Source of the DNA: an uncultured Eubacteriales bacterium | GTDB taxonomy: Bacteria > Bacillota > Clostridia > Oscillospirales > CAG-272 | Length of the DNA: 39,437 nucleotides | NCBI GenBank assembly: GCA_934503195.1 | Contig: CAKSVM010000023.1 | Span: 1 to 39,437 of the forward strand | Direction of reading: 5' to 3' | Shown: positions 1 to 9,005 of the stretch, in pieces | Layout of the letters: every line of letters starts with the position of its first letter | Numbering within the stretch: the first letter of the stretch is position 1 | Notes under the pieces: model-generated | Database searches by the model: none | What the model saw: only the letters and a program-made list of their open reading frames with translations | Told to the model about the DNA's origin: nothing | Translations under genes and position numbers: made by a program

Positions 1-1092
1 GTTCGGGAGCTCGAAGAACTCCTCCTTACCTTCCGGATAGTTGTCAACCACAACCTTTATCGGGTTCAGCACGGCGACGCGTCTCGGGGCAATCTCGTTC
101 AGCTCGTCGCGGATGCAGGCGTCGAGGAATCTTATATCAACAAGGCTGTCCGCCTTCGACACTCCTACCTTAGTTATGAAGTCAACTATAGACTCACCGG
201 TGAATCCGCGGCGTCTGAGACCTCTCAGAGTGGGCATACGCGGGTCGTCCCAGCCGTCTACCTTGCCGCTCTCGACAAGCGAACGCAGGAATCTCTTCGA
301 CAGGACGGTATAGGTGATGTTGAGTCTCGCGAACTCTATCTGACGCGGCTTCGACGGCACGCTGACGTGCTCCACGACCCAGTTATAGAGCGGGCGGTGA
401 ATCTCGAACTCGAGCGAGCAGAGCGAGTGCGTGATGCCCTCAAGCGCGTCCTGAATCGGGTGAGCGAAGTCGTAGGTAGGATAGATGCACCACTTTGTGC
501 CGTATCTGTGGTGGCTCGCGTGCTTTATTCTGTAGATGACCGGGTCGCGCATCCAGAAGTTTCCGGACTCGAGGTCAATCTTCGCTCTCAGCGTGTATTT
601 TCCGTCCGGGAACTCGCCATTCTTCATGCGCTCGAAGAGGTCGAGGCTCTCCTCGATCGGTCTCTCGCGCCAGGGCGATCTCGCCGGGTGAGTGAGGTCT
701 CCGCGGTACTCCTCCATCTGGTCGGCGGTCAGCTCGCATACATAGGCGAGTCCCTTCTTTATGAGCTCTACCGCGTACTCGTAGTCCTTTTCGAAGTAGT
801 CCGAACCGTAGAAGAACCTGTCTCCCCAGTCAAAGCCGAGCCAGTGAATGTCCTCCTTGATGGCGTCGACGTACTCGGTGTCCTCCTTGGCGGGGTTGGT
901 GTCGTCCATGCGGAGATTGCAGAGTCCGCCGTACTTTTTCGCGGTTCCGAAGTCGATGACGAGTGCCTTGCAGTGGCCGATGTGCAGATAGCCGTTAGGC
1001 TCGGGCGGGAAGCGCGTGTGAACCGTCTCTACCTTGCCCTCGGCGAGGTCTTCGTTTATGAATTCTTCGATGAAATTCGATGCTTCAACCAT
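1..1092 (-). CDS. glnS: Glutaminyl-tRNA synthetase, 3' end cut by window edge
   Basis: This gene encodes a class Ic aminoacyl-tRNA synthetase that charges tRNA-Gln with glutamine in the cytoplasm. The first 364 codons are present and the C-terminal anticodon-binding barrel lies beyond position 1. Near the N-terminus I read FPPEPNGYLHIGH, the GlnRS form of the HIGH signature, followed by RMDDTNP. Further on is VLSKRF, the KMSKS-equivalent loop. Two ATGs lie close together. The one at 1092 is chosen because AAGGAG stands 8 nt upstream, while the ATG at 1098 would leave only 2 nt. The Shine-Dalgarno overlaps the end of gltX, 12 nt upstream, so the two are co-translated. Many Clostridia make Gln-tRNA through GatCAB, so this GlnRS beside a GluRS is noteworthy. 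The family call is secure. Confidence 0.95.
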   Translation of the reverse strand, partial: MVEASNFIEEFINEDLAEGKVETVHTRFPPEPNGYLHIGHCKALVIDFGTAKKYGGLCNLRMDDTNPAKEDTEYVDAIKEDIHWLGFDWGDRFFYGSDYFEKDYEYAVELIKKGLAYVCELTADQMEEYRGDLTHPARSPWRERPIEESLDLFERMKNGEFPDGKYTLRAKIDLESGNFWMRDPVIYRIKHASHHRYGTKWCIYPTYDFAHPIQDALEGITHSLCSLEFEIHRPLYNWVVEHVSVPSKPRQIEFARLNITYTVLSKRFLRSLVESGKVDGWDDPRMPTLRGLRRRGFTGESIVDFITKVGVSKADSLVDIRFLDACIRDELNEIAPRRVAVLNPIKVVVDNYPEGKEEFFELPN

Positions 1093-1104
1093 TTTCATTT
1101 CTCC

Positions 1105-2787
1105 TTAGATTTTTTCGATGTAGGACTTGATGCGCGAGACGACCTTGTCGCGGCCGAGAATTCTCATGACCTCGTACATATCGGGCGAGCTCGACTTTCC
1201 GGTGACCGCGATACGGAGGAACATACTGATGTCTCCGACGTGACCCTTGTACTCGTCGGGATTCTTCTTCCAGAGCTTGGTCTCGGGAGCGAATCCGAGT
1301 TCTCCGGCGAGTGCCTTGATCTTGTCAAACCATGTCGTCTGGTCGTCGTTCTCGTCGTAGATTTCAATATATTTCGTGAGTGCCGCTCTGACGTCGTCCT
1401 TCGCGAACTTCTCGGGGATTTCGTCGATAAGCTCGAAATATTCGTCGAACATGAAGCCCATGTAGCCCTTGACCTCATCCCAGCGGCCGATGTCCTTTCT
1501 CGGCTTCGCGCCGCCGCGGCCGATCGCGAGCGCGGCTTTTGCCATTTCAGGCTCTCCTTCGAGTGCCTTCGCAAAATCGGGATCGTAGGTCTTCGCCCAC
1601 GAAAGCGTGTTGTCATAGACTTCCTCGGCGGTCATACGGCAGACGACGTTCTTCGCGACGTCGTTTAATTTGTCGAAATCGAACAGACAGCCCGCGACCG
1701 CCATCTTCTTTATGCTGAACGGGAAATCCCGGAAGGGCGTCGTCGGATTCTGCATTCTCCACTCCTCGTAGTTCGAGTTAAGCAGGGTCAGCAGGTACTC
1801 CCAGACTACATTAGTCGAGTAGCCGAGCACCGTGTAGTCGTCCATCTTCGCGCCCATGTCGCGCTTGGAGATTTTCTTCTTGTTGCCGTTCTCGTCGGTT
1901 TTGAGAATCTGCGCGGTGTGCAGGAACTTCGGCATCTTAAAGCCGAGATAGCGGAAGAGCTGAATGTGCTTGGGAAGGCTCGGCAGCCAGTCCTCGCCGC
2001 GGACAACGTGCGTGGTCTTCATCAGGTGGTCGTCGACCGCGTGAGCGAAGTGGTAGGTCGGAATTCCGTCCGACTTGAGAAGCACGAAATCCTCGTCGTT
2101 CTCGGGGACCTCAAGCGTTCCCTTGACCTGATCGGTGAACTTTGTCTTCTTCTCGGGGTCGCCGTCGGCTAAGATGCGGATGACGAAGGGATCGTGGTTT
2201 TTGAGGTGCTCCTCGACCTCCTCAATCGTGAACTCGCGTCCTTTGAGCATTGCCGCGCGCTTTTCAGCCGCCGCGGTGTGCCAGTCGATATTCTTGATTT
2301 CAGCCTTCTTGTCGACCTGCTGGAGAGCCTCGTACTCCTCCTCGGTAGTGAAGCAGGGGTAAGCCTTGCCCTCGGAGACTAACTTTTTCGCGAAGACCGC
2401 GTAGATTCCGGCGCGCTCGGACTGCTTGTACGGACCGTAGTTTCCGCGCTCGACAAGCTTTCCGTCCTCGAGAGTCATGCCCTCGTCGTAGTCCATGCCG
2501 TAGTATTTCAGCGTGTTAATAAGAGCCTCGACCGCGCCGTCGATCTCGCGCTTGCCGTCGGTGTCCTCGATACGGAGGAAGAAAACTCCGCCGCTCTGGT
2601 GGGCGAGCATATAGTCAACGACGGCCTGATACATTCCACCGAAGTGAACGAAGCCTGTGGGACTCGGAGCGAATCTCGTGACCTTCGCGCCCTCGGGAAG
2701 GTCGCGCGGTGGGTATTTTGCCTCGATATCCTCGGGAGTCTCGGTCACGTTCGGGAAGAGAAGGTCGGCTAAATATTTGTAATCCAT
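1105..2787 (-). CDS. gltX: Glutamyl-tRNA synthetase
   Basis: This gene encodes a 560-residue class Ic glutamate-tRNA ligase acting in the cytoplasm. The N-terminal nucleotide-binding fold carries VTRFAPSPTGFVHFGG, where HFGG replaces the HIGH box, and FFLRIEDTDGKRE shortly after. KKISKRDMGAK is the KMSKS loop, and HVVRGEDWLPS precedes it. The C-terminal part, about residues 370-560, is the helical anticodon-binding domain. At 560 residues it is longer than the typical 480-500, with an N-terminal extension of about 35 residues before the catalytic motif and a long insertion around residues 150-215. The start has AAAGGA at a suitable distance. It lies 53 nt downstream of the metallo-beta-lactamase-fold gene and 12 nt ahead of glnS, so all three are probably read from the promoter near 3515-3543. 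Confidence 0.95.
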   Translation of the reverse strand: MDYKYLADLLFPNVTETPEDIEAKYPPRDLPEGAKVTRFAPSPTGFVHFGGMYQAVVDYMLAHQSGGVFFLRIEDTDGKREIDGAVEALINTLKYYGMDYDEGMTLEDGKLVERGNYGPYKQSERAGIYAVFAKKLVSEGKAYPCFTTEEEYEALQQVDKKAEIKNIDWHTAAAEKRAAMLKGREFTIEEVEEHLKNHDPFVIRILADGDPEKKTKFTDQVKGTLEVPENDEDFVLLKSDGIPTYHFAHAVDDHLMKTTHVVRGEDWLPSLPKHIQLFRYLGFKMPKFLHTAQILKTDENGNKKKISKRDMGAKMDDYTVLGYSTNVVWEYLLTLLNSNYEEWRMQNPTTPFRDFPFSIKKMAVAGCLFDFDKLNDVAKNVVCRMTAEEVYDNTLSWAKTYDPDFAKALEGEPEMAKAALAIGRGGAKPRKDIGRWDEVKGYMGFMFDEYFELIDEIPEKFAKDDVRAALTKYIEIYDENDDQTTWFDKIKALAGELGFAPETKLWKKNPDEYKGHVGDISMFLRIAVTGKSSSPDMYEVMRILGRDKVVSRIKSYIEKI

Positions 2788-2840
2788 AAAAAATTTCCTT
2801 TCGATGTTATGTGACGTGAATTCGGCGAAAAGGCCGCGAT

Positions 2841-3482
2841 TCAGCGCATATACGGGTTGGTTGTCCGCTCACGCTGGAGATCGGTACTCCCGCCGTGACC
2901 GGGATAGAGGGTGTAGTTTCCGGAAAGCTCGCGGAGCCGCTTCATCGATTTGAGAAGCGCGAACTGGTCGCCGCCAGCAAGGTCGCACCTTCCGGCCGAG
3001 CCGCGGAAAAGCGTGTCTCCGGTCAGGATGAAATCCCCGCCGACAAGGCAGATTGAACCGGGTGTGTGTCCGGGAGTGTGCAGAACGCGCAGCGTTGTGC
3101 TTCCGAATCCGATCGTGTCGCCGTCAGAGAGAAGGCGTTCTGCGGGGAGAATCGGCGTGAGTTTTCCGGCGTACTGAGCCATGTATGAGATGTAAGGATC
3201 GGCGAGCGCGGGCGCGTCGTCCTTATGGAGCGCGAGCGGAGCTTTCGTCGCCTCGCGGATCCGTTCGAGCGAGAGCATATGGTCAAAGTGCGCGTGAGTC
3301 AGGACGATAAGCTTCGGTGTGACATCGTTTTCGCGCAGGACTTTGAGAATGAGATCCGAACCGTTCGTGGCGGTTTCGCCGCCGGGATCGACGATGATTC
3401 CATCGCCCGTCTGATCTCTCAGAATATAGCAGTTGACCCGCATCGCTCCTACGGGTATTGTGATAATCTTGACTGAGTCCAT
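2841..3482 (-). CDS. Metallo-beta-lactamase-fold hydrolase (glyoxalase II-like)
   Basis: The 213-residue product is a small MBL-fold hydrolase, a family that binds two metal ions and often cleaves thioesters such as S-lactoylglutathione or related adducts. The metal-binding signature THAHFDH is visible. It is followed by HTPGHTPGS, then TGDTLFRGSAGR with the bridging aspartate, and LYPGHGG near the C-terminus with a further histidine. The start is set at the ATG at 3482, which has AAGGA 10 nt upstream. An upstream in-frame TTG at 3491 would place the Shine-Dalgarno only 1 nt away. It is the first gene of a probable operon with gltX and glnS. The exact substrate cannot be told from sequence. 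Confidence 0.88.
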   Translation of the reverse strand: MDSVKIITIPVGAMRVNCYILRDQTGDGIIVDPGGETATNGSDLILKVLRENDVTPKLIVLTHAHFDHMLSLERIREATKAPLALHKDDAPALADPYISYMAQYAGKLTPILPAERLLSDGDTIGFGSTTLRVLHTPGHTPGSICLVGGDFILTGDTLFRGSAGRCDLAGGDQFALLKSMKRLRELSGNYTLYPGHGGSTDLQRERTTNPYMR

Positions 3483-3514
3483 TATAATCAAGTCCTTAAT
3501 ATCGTTATTATACT

Positions 3515-3543
3515 ATTATACCATATTTGCCCGCGTTTGTCTA
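3515..3543 (-). promoter_or_regulatory. Sigma-A promoter of the MBL-gltX-glnS operon
   Basis: Read on the minus strand, TAGACA (3543-3538), a 17-nt spacer and TATAAT (3520-3515) form a near-consensus promoter with a TGG extended -10. A second TATAAT follows immediately downstream. The predicted transcript would begin about 25 nt before the ATG at 3482. Confidence 0.7.
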
Positions 3544-3552
3544 CTGTCTTTA

Positions 3553-3583
3553 CGAAAAAAATCGCGGTTTTGCGAAAAAAATC
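3553..3583. repeat. 11-bp direct repeat, possible operator between divergent promoters
   Basis: CGAAAAAAATC occurs at 3553-3563 and again at 3573-3583, with a 20-bp period, close to two helical turns. It lies between the divergent promoters at 3515-3543 and 3676-3704. A regulator-binding role is inference only. The A-tract could equally be an UP element or DNA bend. Confidence 0.3.
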
Positions 3584-3675
3584 ATACCGCGCGGGCGGAT
3601 TCCGGCTCAGGTTTCCGGGCGGACTGAAAGATACTGCCCAATATTGATAACTTATGATCATTTTTGCCAAAAGAC

Positions 3676-3704
3676 TTGACATACGCCGATTTGTGTGATA
3701 AACT
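3676..3704 (+). promoter_or_regulatory. Sigma-A promoter of the esterase-GH43 unit
   Basis: TTGACA at 3676-3681, a 17-nt spacer and TAAACT at 3699-3704 with a TGA extended -10 form a good promoter. The start of transcription would be about 3711. GGAGGA at 3725-3730 then leads to the ATG at 3738. Confidence 0.7.
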
Positions 3705-3737
3705 TGTCTCACCACGAAAATTACGGAGGATTTGAAA

Positions 3738-4730
3738 ATGACACCTTACGAAAACATAAAGAAGCTCGTTTCGTCGGTCACGCCCTCGATGCGCTGGGAC
3801 GGGGTCGAGCCGATCGGGGAATGGCAGGAAAAGGCGAGAAAAAAGCTTTCGGAGCTCGTCGGGCTTGACCGGATGATTCCGGGCGAAAAGAAGTTTGAGA
3901 TCGAGTTTGACCGTGACAGCGGCGATTTCCGCGAGATCCGCTTTAAGTACCAGACCGAGCCGGGATATTTCGTTCCCTGCCATATGTGCATCCCGAAGGG
4001 CGCGAAGCTCCCGCTCCCGACCTTCATCTGTATGCAGGGACACAGCAAGGGAATGCACATCACGCTCGGGCGGACGAAATATCCGGACGAGACCGTTTCC
4101 GGCGACCGCGACTTCGCGATAAGATGCGTGAAGGAAGGCTTTATCGCGATCGCGCTTGAACAGCGCGACTTCGGCGAGTGCGGCGGAAGCGAAAATGGTC
4201 CGCAGTGCTTTGAGCCGTCAATGACAAATCTTCTCATCGGCCGGACGACGATCGGCGAGAGGGTGTTCGACGTCATGCGGCTCGTCGATCTTCTGCTCGA
4301 CGACCTCTCGGAATACGCGAAATCCGATTCGATCTACGTCCTCGGAAACTCTGGCGGCGGAACCTGCTCGGTCTACGCCGGCGCGCTTGATACCAGACTC
4401 GCGGGAAGCGTTCCGTCCTGCGCGGTTTCCTCCTTCGCGGCGTCGATCGGCGCGATGAATCACTGTGCCTGCAACTATGTTCCGGGGATTCTGAACTACT
4501 TTGACATGAGCGAGCTTATCGCCCTGACCGCGCCGAGAAAGCTTGTGGTAGTCAGCGGCGCGCTTGACAATATCTTCCCGCTGAAAGAAGCGAAGGAGAT
4601 GGTTGCGATCGGAAAGAAGGCATATGGAGCTTATGGCGAGCCGGATCACATCGCGCACGTCGTCGGCGGCGAGGGGCACAGATTCTACGCCGACATCGCC
4701 TGGGAAGCGCTTGAAAGGATGGGCGTCTGA
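3738..4730 (+). CDS. Alpha/beta-hydrolase, probable acetyl-xylan-esterase-like
   Basis: The 330-residue protein is a cytoplasmic alpha/beta-hydrolase with no signal peptide. The nucleophile elbow GNSGGG is at about residues 203-208, with Ser205 as the likely nucleophile. SGALDNIFPL supplies a candidate Asp and GGEGHRFY a candidate catalytic His near the C-terminus. The N-terminal half (PTFICMQGHSKG, then EQRDFGECGG) matches the layout of dienelactone-hydrolase or acetyl-xylan-esterase-type enzymes that deacylate sugars. The ATG at 3738 is preferred over the in-frame TTG at 3732 because GGAGGA lies 7 nt upstream. Only 2 nt separate its stop from the next gene, a GH43-like glycosidase, which supports a role in removing ester groups from a glycan. 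The exact substrate is not visible. Confidence 0.8.
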   Translation: MTPYENIKKLVSSVTPSMRWDGVEPIGEWQEKARKKLSELVGLDRMIPGEKKFEIEFDRDSGDFREIRFKYQTEPGYFVPCHMCIPKGAKLPLPTFICMQGHSKGMHITLGRTKYPDETVSGDRDFAIRCVKEGFIAIALEQRDFGECGGSENGPQCFEPSMTNLLIGRTTIGERVFDVMRLVDLLLDDLSEYAKSDSIYVLGNSGGGTCSVYAGALDTRLAGSVPSCAVSSFAASIGAMNHCACNYVPGILNYFDMSELIALTAPRKLVVVSGALDNIFPLKEAKEMVAIGKKAYGAYGEPDHIAHVVGGEGHRFYADIAWEALERMGV

Positions 4731-4732
4731 CA

Positions 4733-5650
4733 ATGTTTCAGAAAACCGAACCGATCCCGATTCCTTACCGCGCGTCGGAATATGTGAGAATCTACGCGCC
4801 GGAGCCGGACGTATACCGCGGCGTCCGCACGGCGCATTTCGAGCCGGGAAAGCTCTATGATAACTGGATCTGCAACGATTTCTCGATTCTCCGCGACGGG
4901 AACGACTGGCATATGGTCGGAATAACCCATCCTGAGCCGCCGGATTTTGACGGCGCGTTCGGATTTGATCCCGACACGATTCACGAGGCCGAGTATCAGC
5001 TCTTCCACTGCGCCGCGACGGCGGATAATTTCGGAAAGCTCATGATGAAAGCGAGCTTTTCCGACCTTCCGAAGATACTCTATCCGGCCGAGCGAAGCGG
5101 CGAGCGGCCGGAGATCTGGGCTCCGCAGCTAATGAAGCACGGGGAGTTTGAGATTGTCTACAGTCCCGGCTCGATGCGGATCGCGCGGACGAAGGATTTT
5201 GAAAGCTATGACCGCGGAGTTCTCTTCGAATGCGATTTTCCGATGGCGCGCGATCCGTATATTCTGGAGGAAGACGGCAGATTTTACTGCGTCTACTGCG
5301 ACATAAGCGGAATTTCGCTCCGTGAGAGCGAGGATCTTGTCAACTGGAGTGAGCCTTTCGGACTCGTGAAGGAGCTTTTTCCGGGCGCGTCATGTGAGTC
5401 GCCCTGCCTTTTCAGGCATGGAAAATACTATTATCTTCTCTGGAGTATCTGTGACGGGCGCAACGGCGCGTATGACGAACGTACCTTTGTTTACGCGGCT
5501 GAGGACATTCACGATCTCGGAAGGCACGCGCCGCTGACGGTGCTTGACGCGCACGCCGCCGAGATTGTCCGCGACGGTGAGGATTATTACATTCTGAGCG
5601 TTTTTTATCCCGAAAACGGCGTTTCGGCCGCGAAGCTGGAGTTCCGATGA
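4733..5650 (+). CDS. GH43-like five-bladed beta-propeller glycosidase
   Basis: The 305-residue protein has the layout of the GH43/GH32 propeller enzymes, which remove arabinose, xylose, galactose or fructose residues. NDFSILRDG at about residues 48-56 provides the candidate general base Asp49. RPEIWAPQLM (about 125-134) is the typical blade-two tryptophan motif. ARDPYI supplies the candidate Asp174, and CESPCLF the candidate acid Glu222. No signal peptide is visible, so the enzyme should be cytoplasmic. The start is 2 nt after the esterase stop, so the two are probably translated from one transcript. A Shine-Dalgarno-like AAAGGA lies about 12 nt upstream, inside the previous gene. The family assignment is by motif layout and the subfamily is unknown. 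Confidence 0.78.
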   Translation: MFQKTEPIPIPYRASEYVRIYAPEPDVYRGVRTAHFEPGKLYDNWICNDFSILRDGNDWHMVGITHPEPPDFDGAFGFDPDTIHEAEYQLFHCAATADNFGKLMMKASFSDLPKILYPAERSGERPEIWAPQLMKHGEFEIVYSPGSMRIARTKDFESYDRGVLFECDFPMARDPYILEEDGRFYCVYCDISGISLRESEDLVNWSEPFGLVKELFPGASCESPCLFRHGKYYYLLWSICDGRNGAYDERTFVYAAEDIHDLGRHAPLTVLDAHAAEIVRDGEDYYILSVFYPENGVSAAKLEFR

Positions 5651-5701
5651 AATACGTGCCGCCTGCCCAAGGCGGGAAAGATTCCTGAACACAAAAACAC
5701 C

Positions 5702-5731
5702 GGGGCTGCCGCGTTCGCGGCAGCCCCTTTT
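5702..5731 (+). terminator. Rho-independent terminator, possibly bidirectional
   Basis: A perfect 11-bp stem (5702-5712 with 5717-5727) closes a GTTC loop and is followed by TTTT. It ends the esterase-GH43 unit. On the opposite strand a T-run follows a few bases after the stem, so it may also stop the convergent GH78 transcript. Confidence 0.85.
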
Positions 5732-5855
5732 GCGTGGTGTCAAGAGTTTTTTTGTAAATGATACGCCGATATGGCGGAGCGATTCCGATTTTCCACAGAG
5801 CAGTGGAAAGGACTCTGATCACAGTCGTGTCAAGCACCGCGTCCGCAATGGCTTT

Positions 5856-7946
5856 TTATTTTCTTAGCCCTTCAAGGCATTCGAGAATCTTAACCGCGAC
5901 AAACGAGCCGAAGCCGTGATTCAGACTCTCCGAGCCTACGCGATGCTCCCAGATCGTTCCGGTCGCCTCGGCCATCGAACCGTAGATCACCTTGATTTCC
6001 TCGAGATTCTGCTCGTAAAGTCCGAGTCTTGTCATCATCTCGACTCTCACCGCGAAACCGATGAAAAGGTCGAGCGGCTCAATGTCGGACGGAACGACCG
6101 ATTTGTCACCGAGAACTCCGAAGCCGTTCAGAATCCCGTTCTTAAGCACCGAGTACTTCGGATCGTCAATGTCGATCACGCCGAAAAGCACAGCCTCGTG
6201 CTGGCAGATCGCCGAACGGTTGCCCAGAACCTCAAGCCTTCCGTCCTCGCGACGCTTTGCGTGGTCGCGGAAATATTCTCCGTCAAACGACTGCTCAATG
6301 ATCTTTTCCCTGATCCGGTCCGCCTTTTCGCAAAGCTCCGGACGGCCGAGAATCTTCGCGCCCGCGCGGAGAACTCCTGTGTAGAGCATATTCGTCGGAT
6401 AGTTGACATCCTGAACCCACTGGTTCGCTCTCGTCCATTCGACAAAGTTCCAGTACGGCAGCTTTTCGAGAAGTCCGTCGGAATTTTCGTAGCCCTCAAA
6501 GAATCTGAGAATCCGCGAAACCACATCGGTGTAGCGCGAAACATCGCCGCCGCGTTTTCCGAATCCCTCGACCTGCATCACATACCACATCGTCCACTGC
6601 GGAATCGTGCTGTCAATGATGTTGTCTCCGGGATAACACATCGGGAGAAGTCCGTCCGGGTAGACGGCCGGAATTTTCGCGATCTGGAAGATGTCGAGGA
6701 ACTCGCGCTCGCACTCGGTGTCGCCCGTGAAGAGGAGTGACGACATTCCGGTGAAGAAGCTGTCGCAGAGCCAGCCTCCGCGCTCACGGCCGGGGCAGTC
6801 CATGTAACAGTCGATTGTGTTCTGTCTGAAGCTCTGACGGCAGGCCTCAAAGGTCTTGTCGAGAATCGGATCTCCGGTCTTTACCTCGACTGCCTTTATC
6901 GGATAGCAGTATTCGCGGAGCCTGAACTCACAGGACTCCACTTCGCCCGATTCGACCATCAGCGCGATATGCTTGAACGAGTAGCACTCGAAGGATTCAA
7001 GGTCGAACTCTCCGGCCGGGAGCTGGTATCTTATCACGTTGAGAACCGAAAGCATTCCGTCGCCGTACCAGATGTCCTCGGTTCCGGGATGATACTTCTC
7101 GGAGAAGACGACGTAGACGACCGACGGCTTCGTGACCTTCAGCTTCGTCTTTATGAATCCGGTACGGATGTAGGGGAAGGAATACTGGATGAACTGCATA
7201 TCCGAGGCTCTTTCACCGATATCGGCCGTTGTGAAGGCCGCGTCGATCGACTTCAGAACGTCGAATTTCAGATCGTCGTAATTGAAGCACTTGACCGTCT
7301 TTGACGGAATGAAGAAGCGACAGAGATGTCTTTCAGAGCCTTTGAGCGCGTAGGTTCCGCGTCTGACCTCGCCGGCGGCCGGGAGAACGTCGCAGACCGG
7401 GAGCTTGAATCCGCGCGGGATGTAGGTGAGATGAGGATCCGAAATTTCAAGCTCCTCGCCCTCGAATTCGCCGTTTTCCCACTTCGCGGCGGGGGAGTCG
7501 AGATAATAGATCTCGGTGAAGGCGCGCTGATAGCTGTATCTCGCGGCTTTCGGCTCACGGTAGGTGTCAAGTGAGATTCCCTTGAAATCGCGCCCGGTGA
7601 AGGCGATCACGTTGCCGTCCTCGCAGATCTCGCACTGGAGGAAGGACGGAATGTCGAGCGTGTAGAAGGACGGGCAGTTGTAGCCCGCGACCTCGAAGGT
7701 GAGAAGATGCTCGCCGGGAGTCATGGGGACGTTAAGCTCGTCGACCTTGATATATCCGTGCGGGGGACGCGCGGGGCCGTAGTGGAGGAAGTTTCCGTCA
7801 AGCTTTATCCGGCAGAAGGTCGAGGCGGTCATTCTGAGCGTGTACTTCTTGTCCTTAGCGGCGGTTATCCGGCAGACAAAGCCGGCCTGAAAGTTGGTTT
7901 CAAGGTTCTTTCCCTTGATGAATATCGGAAGCGCGTTCTGAAACAT
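5856..7946 (-). CDS. Alpha-L-rhamnosidase, GH78 type
   Basis: The 696-residue product matches GH78-type alpha-L-rhamnosidases, which release terminal L-rhamnose by inversion. N-terminal beta-sandwich segments (about 1-350) precede an (alpha/alpha)6 barrel. The barrel opens with the hallmark DCPGRERGGWLCD at about residue 385, which holds the acidic catalytic cluster. Near the C-terminus GTIWEHRVGSESLNHGFGS supplies the conserved TxWE and SLNHxxFGS signature. There is no signal peptide. The start at 7946 has AAGGAG 8 nt upstream, and this Shine-Dalgarno overlaps the stop codon of the preceding SGNH esterase gene, so translation is probably coupled. At 696 residues it lies at the short end of the family. 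Confidence in the family is high, while the glycan target is inferred as rhamnose-containing. Confidence 0.88.
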   Translation of the reverse strand: MFQNALPIFIKGKNLETNFQAGFVCRITAAKDKKYTLRMTASTFCRIKLDGNFLHYGPARPPHGYIKVDELNVPMTPGEHLLTFEVAGYNCPSFYTLDIPSFLQCEICEDGNVIAFTGRDFKGISLDTYREPKAARYSYQRAFTEIYYLDSPAAKWENGEFEGEELEISDPHLTYIPRGFKLPVCDVLPAAGEVRRGTYALKGSERHLCRFFIPSKTVKCFNYDDLKFDVLKSIDAAFTTADIGERASDMQFIQYSFPYIRTGFIKTKLKVTKPSVVYVVFSEKYHPGTEDIWYGDGMLSVLNVIRYQLPAGEFDLESFECYSFKHIALMVESGEVESCEFRLREYCYPIKAVEVKTGDPILDKTFEACRQSFRQNTIDCYMDCPGRERGGWLCDSFFTGMSSLLFTGDTECEREFLDIFQIAKIPAVYPDGLLPMCYPGDNIIDSTIPQWTMWYVMQVEGFGKRGGDVSRYTDVVSRILRFFEGYENSDGLLEKLPYWNFVEWTRANQWVQDVNYPTNMLYTGVLRAGAKILGRPELCEKADRIREKIIEQSFDGEYFRDHAKRREDGRLEVLGNRSAICQHEAVLFGVIDIDDPKYSVLKNGILNGFGVLGDKSVVPSDIEPLDLFIGFAVRVEMMTRLGLYEQNLEEIKVIYGSMAEATGTIWEHRVGSESLNHGFGSFVAVKILECLEGLRK

Positions 7947-7958
7947 TCTGAATTCTCC

Positions 7959-8972
7959 TTACTTTTCGAGTATTTTTCTGATTATGGGTTCGATCTTCTC
8001 AGCCATCATGAAGAAGCCGAGATCGTTCGGGTGGCATCCGTCGCAGGAACACATCGCACCCTTGTTACCGAAGAATTCGCGGCCGTCGACGAAGTACACG
8101 TTCTTATCGCCCGAGTCAAGCGCGTTTTTATAGGTCGAGTAAATGACCTCTGCGCGCGCGTCGGTGTCCGGCGAATCGGTGTAGGACGGGCGAGTGACCA
8201 TTATTACCGGAAGGTCGGGATTCTTCTCGCGGACGCGCTTGAAGAAGGGCTCGTGAGTCTTTTTGAGATGCTCGACGGTCGGCGCGTTGTGGTCGTAGTC
8301 GTAGACGAAGACGCTCATCGGAATATCCGCGATGCAGTCGGCGATAGCCATCTCGCCGCGCGCGCTGCCCGAGAAGCCGAAGTTGTAGAAATCGACGTCG
8401 AGATCCTGCGAGATTATCGAGTTGTAGACATTCGTCACGCGGCAGCAGCACCCGCCCTCTGTGATCGAGGAGCCGTAGAAGAGTATCGGCTTCGGATATC
8501 TGAAGGGCGTCGGAGCCTCGACTATCGCGTCGTCCTCAACCTCGATATACAGCTCCGCGACGTGTTCGTTTCTCGGGAACCAGAGCGTGACGTCCTGAGT
8601 TTCGCCCGAGAGGCCGAAGGTCTTTTCGGCGGTCTTTGTGTCATAGTTCGGAGGGTTGACAAGTCCGGCGAAATACGCGCTCTCGCGGTCGCCGACCATC
8701 ACGTTCACCGCCTGACAGCCGAAGATCGACATTCCGACGTCGGGCGAGAAACTGCCAAGCTCCATATGTACGGTGAGCTTCTTTGAGTTCGTTCTGAAGC
8801 AGACCCGCGCGCCGGGGGTGCGCTTTGTGAGTCCGAGAACGCCGGAGGCCGGGTTTTCGGCTTTCAGCTTTTCGACCGTCTTGTCGTCAAGGCGTTCGAG
8901 ACGGTGATTTTCCGCGAAGAAGGGAAGTCCGTGGACTTCAAGCGGTTTATCAAGATATGTGTATCTTTTCAT
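7959..8972 (-). CDS. SGNH/GDSL-family esterase with N-terminal beta-sandwich
   Basis: The 337-residue protein has an N-terminal jelly-roll-like region (about 1-155) and a C-terminal SGNH hydrolase domain, an arrangement found in carbohydrate acetylesterases. The block I motif is FYGSSITEG, with Ser169 the likely nucleophile. FSGSARGEMAIAD fits block II, with its glycine, and DGCHPNDLG near residues 311-319 provides the catalytic Asp and His. A run of three cysteines follows block I. No export signal is visible. The start has GGAG about 7 nt upstream. It is the promoter-proximal gene of a two-gene unit with the GH78 rhamnosidase, so it probably removes acetyl groups that block rhamnose release. 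Confidence 0.85.
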   Translation of the reverse strand: MKRYTYLDKPLEVHGLPFFAENHRLERLDDKTVEKLKAENPASGVLGLTKRTPGARVCFRTNSKKLTVHMELGSFSPDVGMSIFGCQAVNVMVGDRESAYFAGLVNPPNYDTKTAEKTFGLSGETQDVTLWFPRNEHVAELYIEVEDDAIVEAPTPFRYPKPILFYGSSITEGGCCCRVTNVYNSIISQDLDVDFYNFGFSGSARGEMAIADCIADIPMSVFVYDYDHNAPTVEHLKKTHEPFFKRVREKNPDLPVIMVTRPSYTDSPDTDARAEVIYSTYKNALDSGDKNVYFVDGREFFGNKGAMCSCDGCHPNDLGFFMMAEKIEPIIRKILEK

Positions 8973-9005
8973 TTTTGTTCTCCTTTTGGGGAATGATCCT
9001 GATAA

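Noticed and set aside
367..1668. Long plus-strand open frame of 433 codons opposite glnS and gltX
   Set aside because: Its sequence is the antisense of two clearly recognisable synthetase genes and has no ribosome-binding site or known motif; GC-rich codon use opens such frames.
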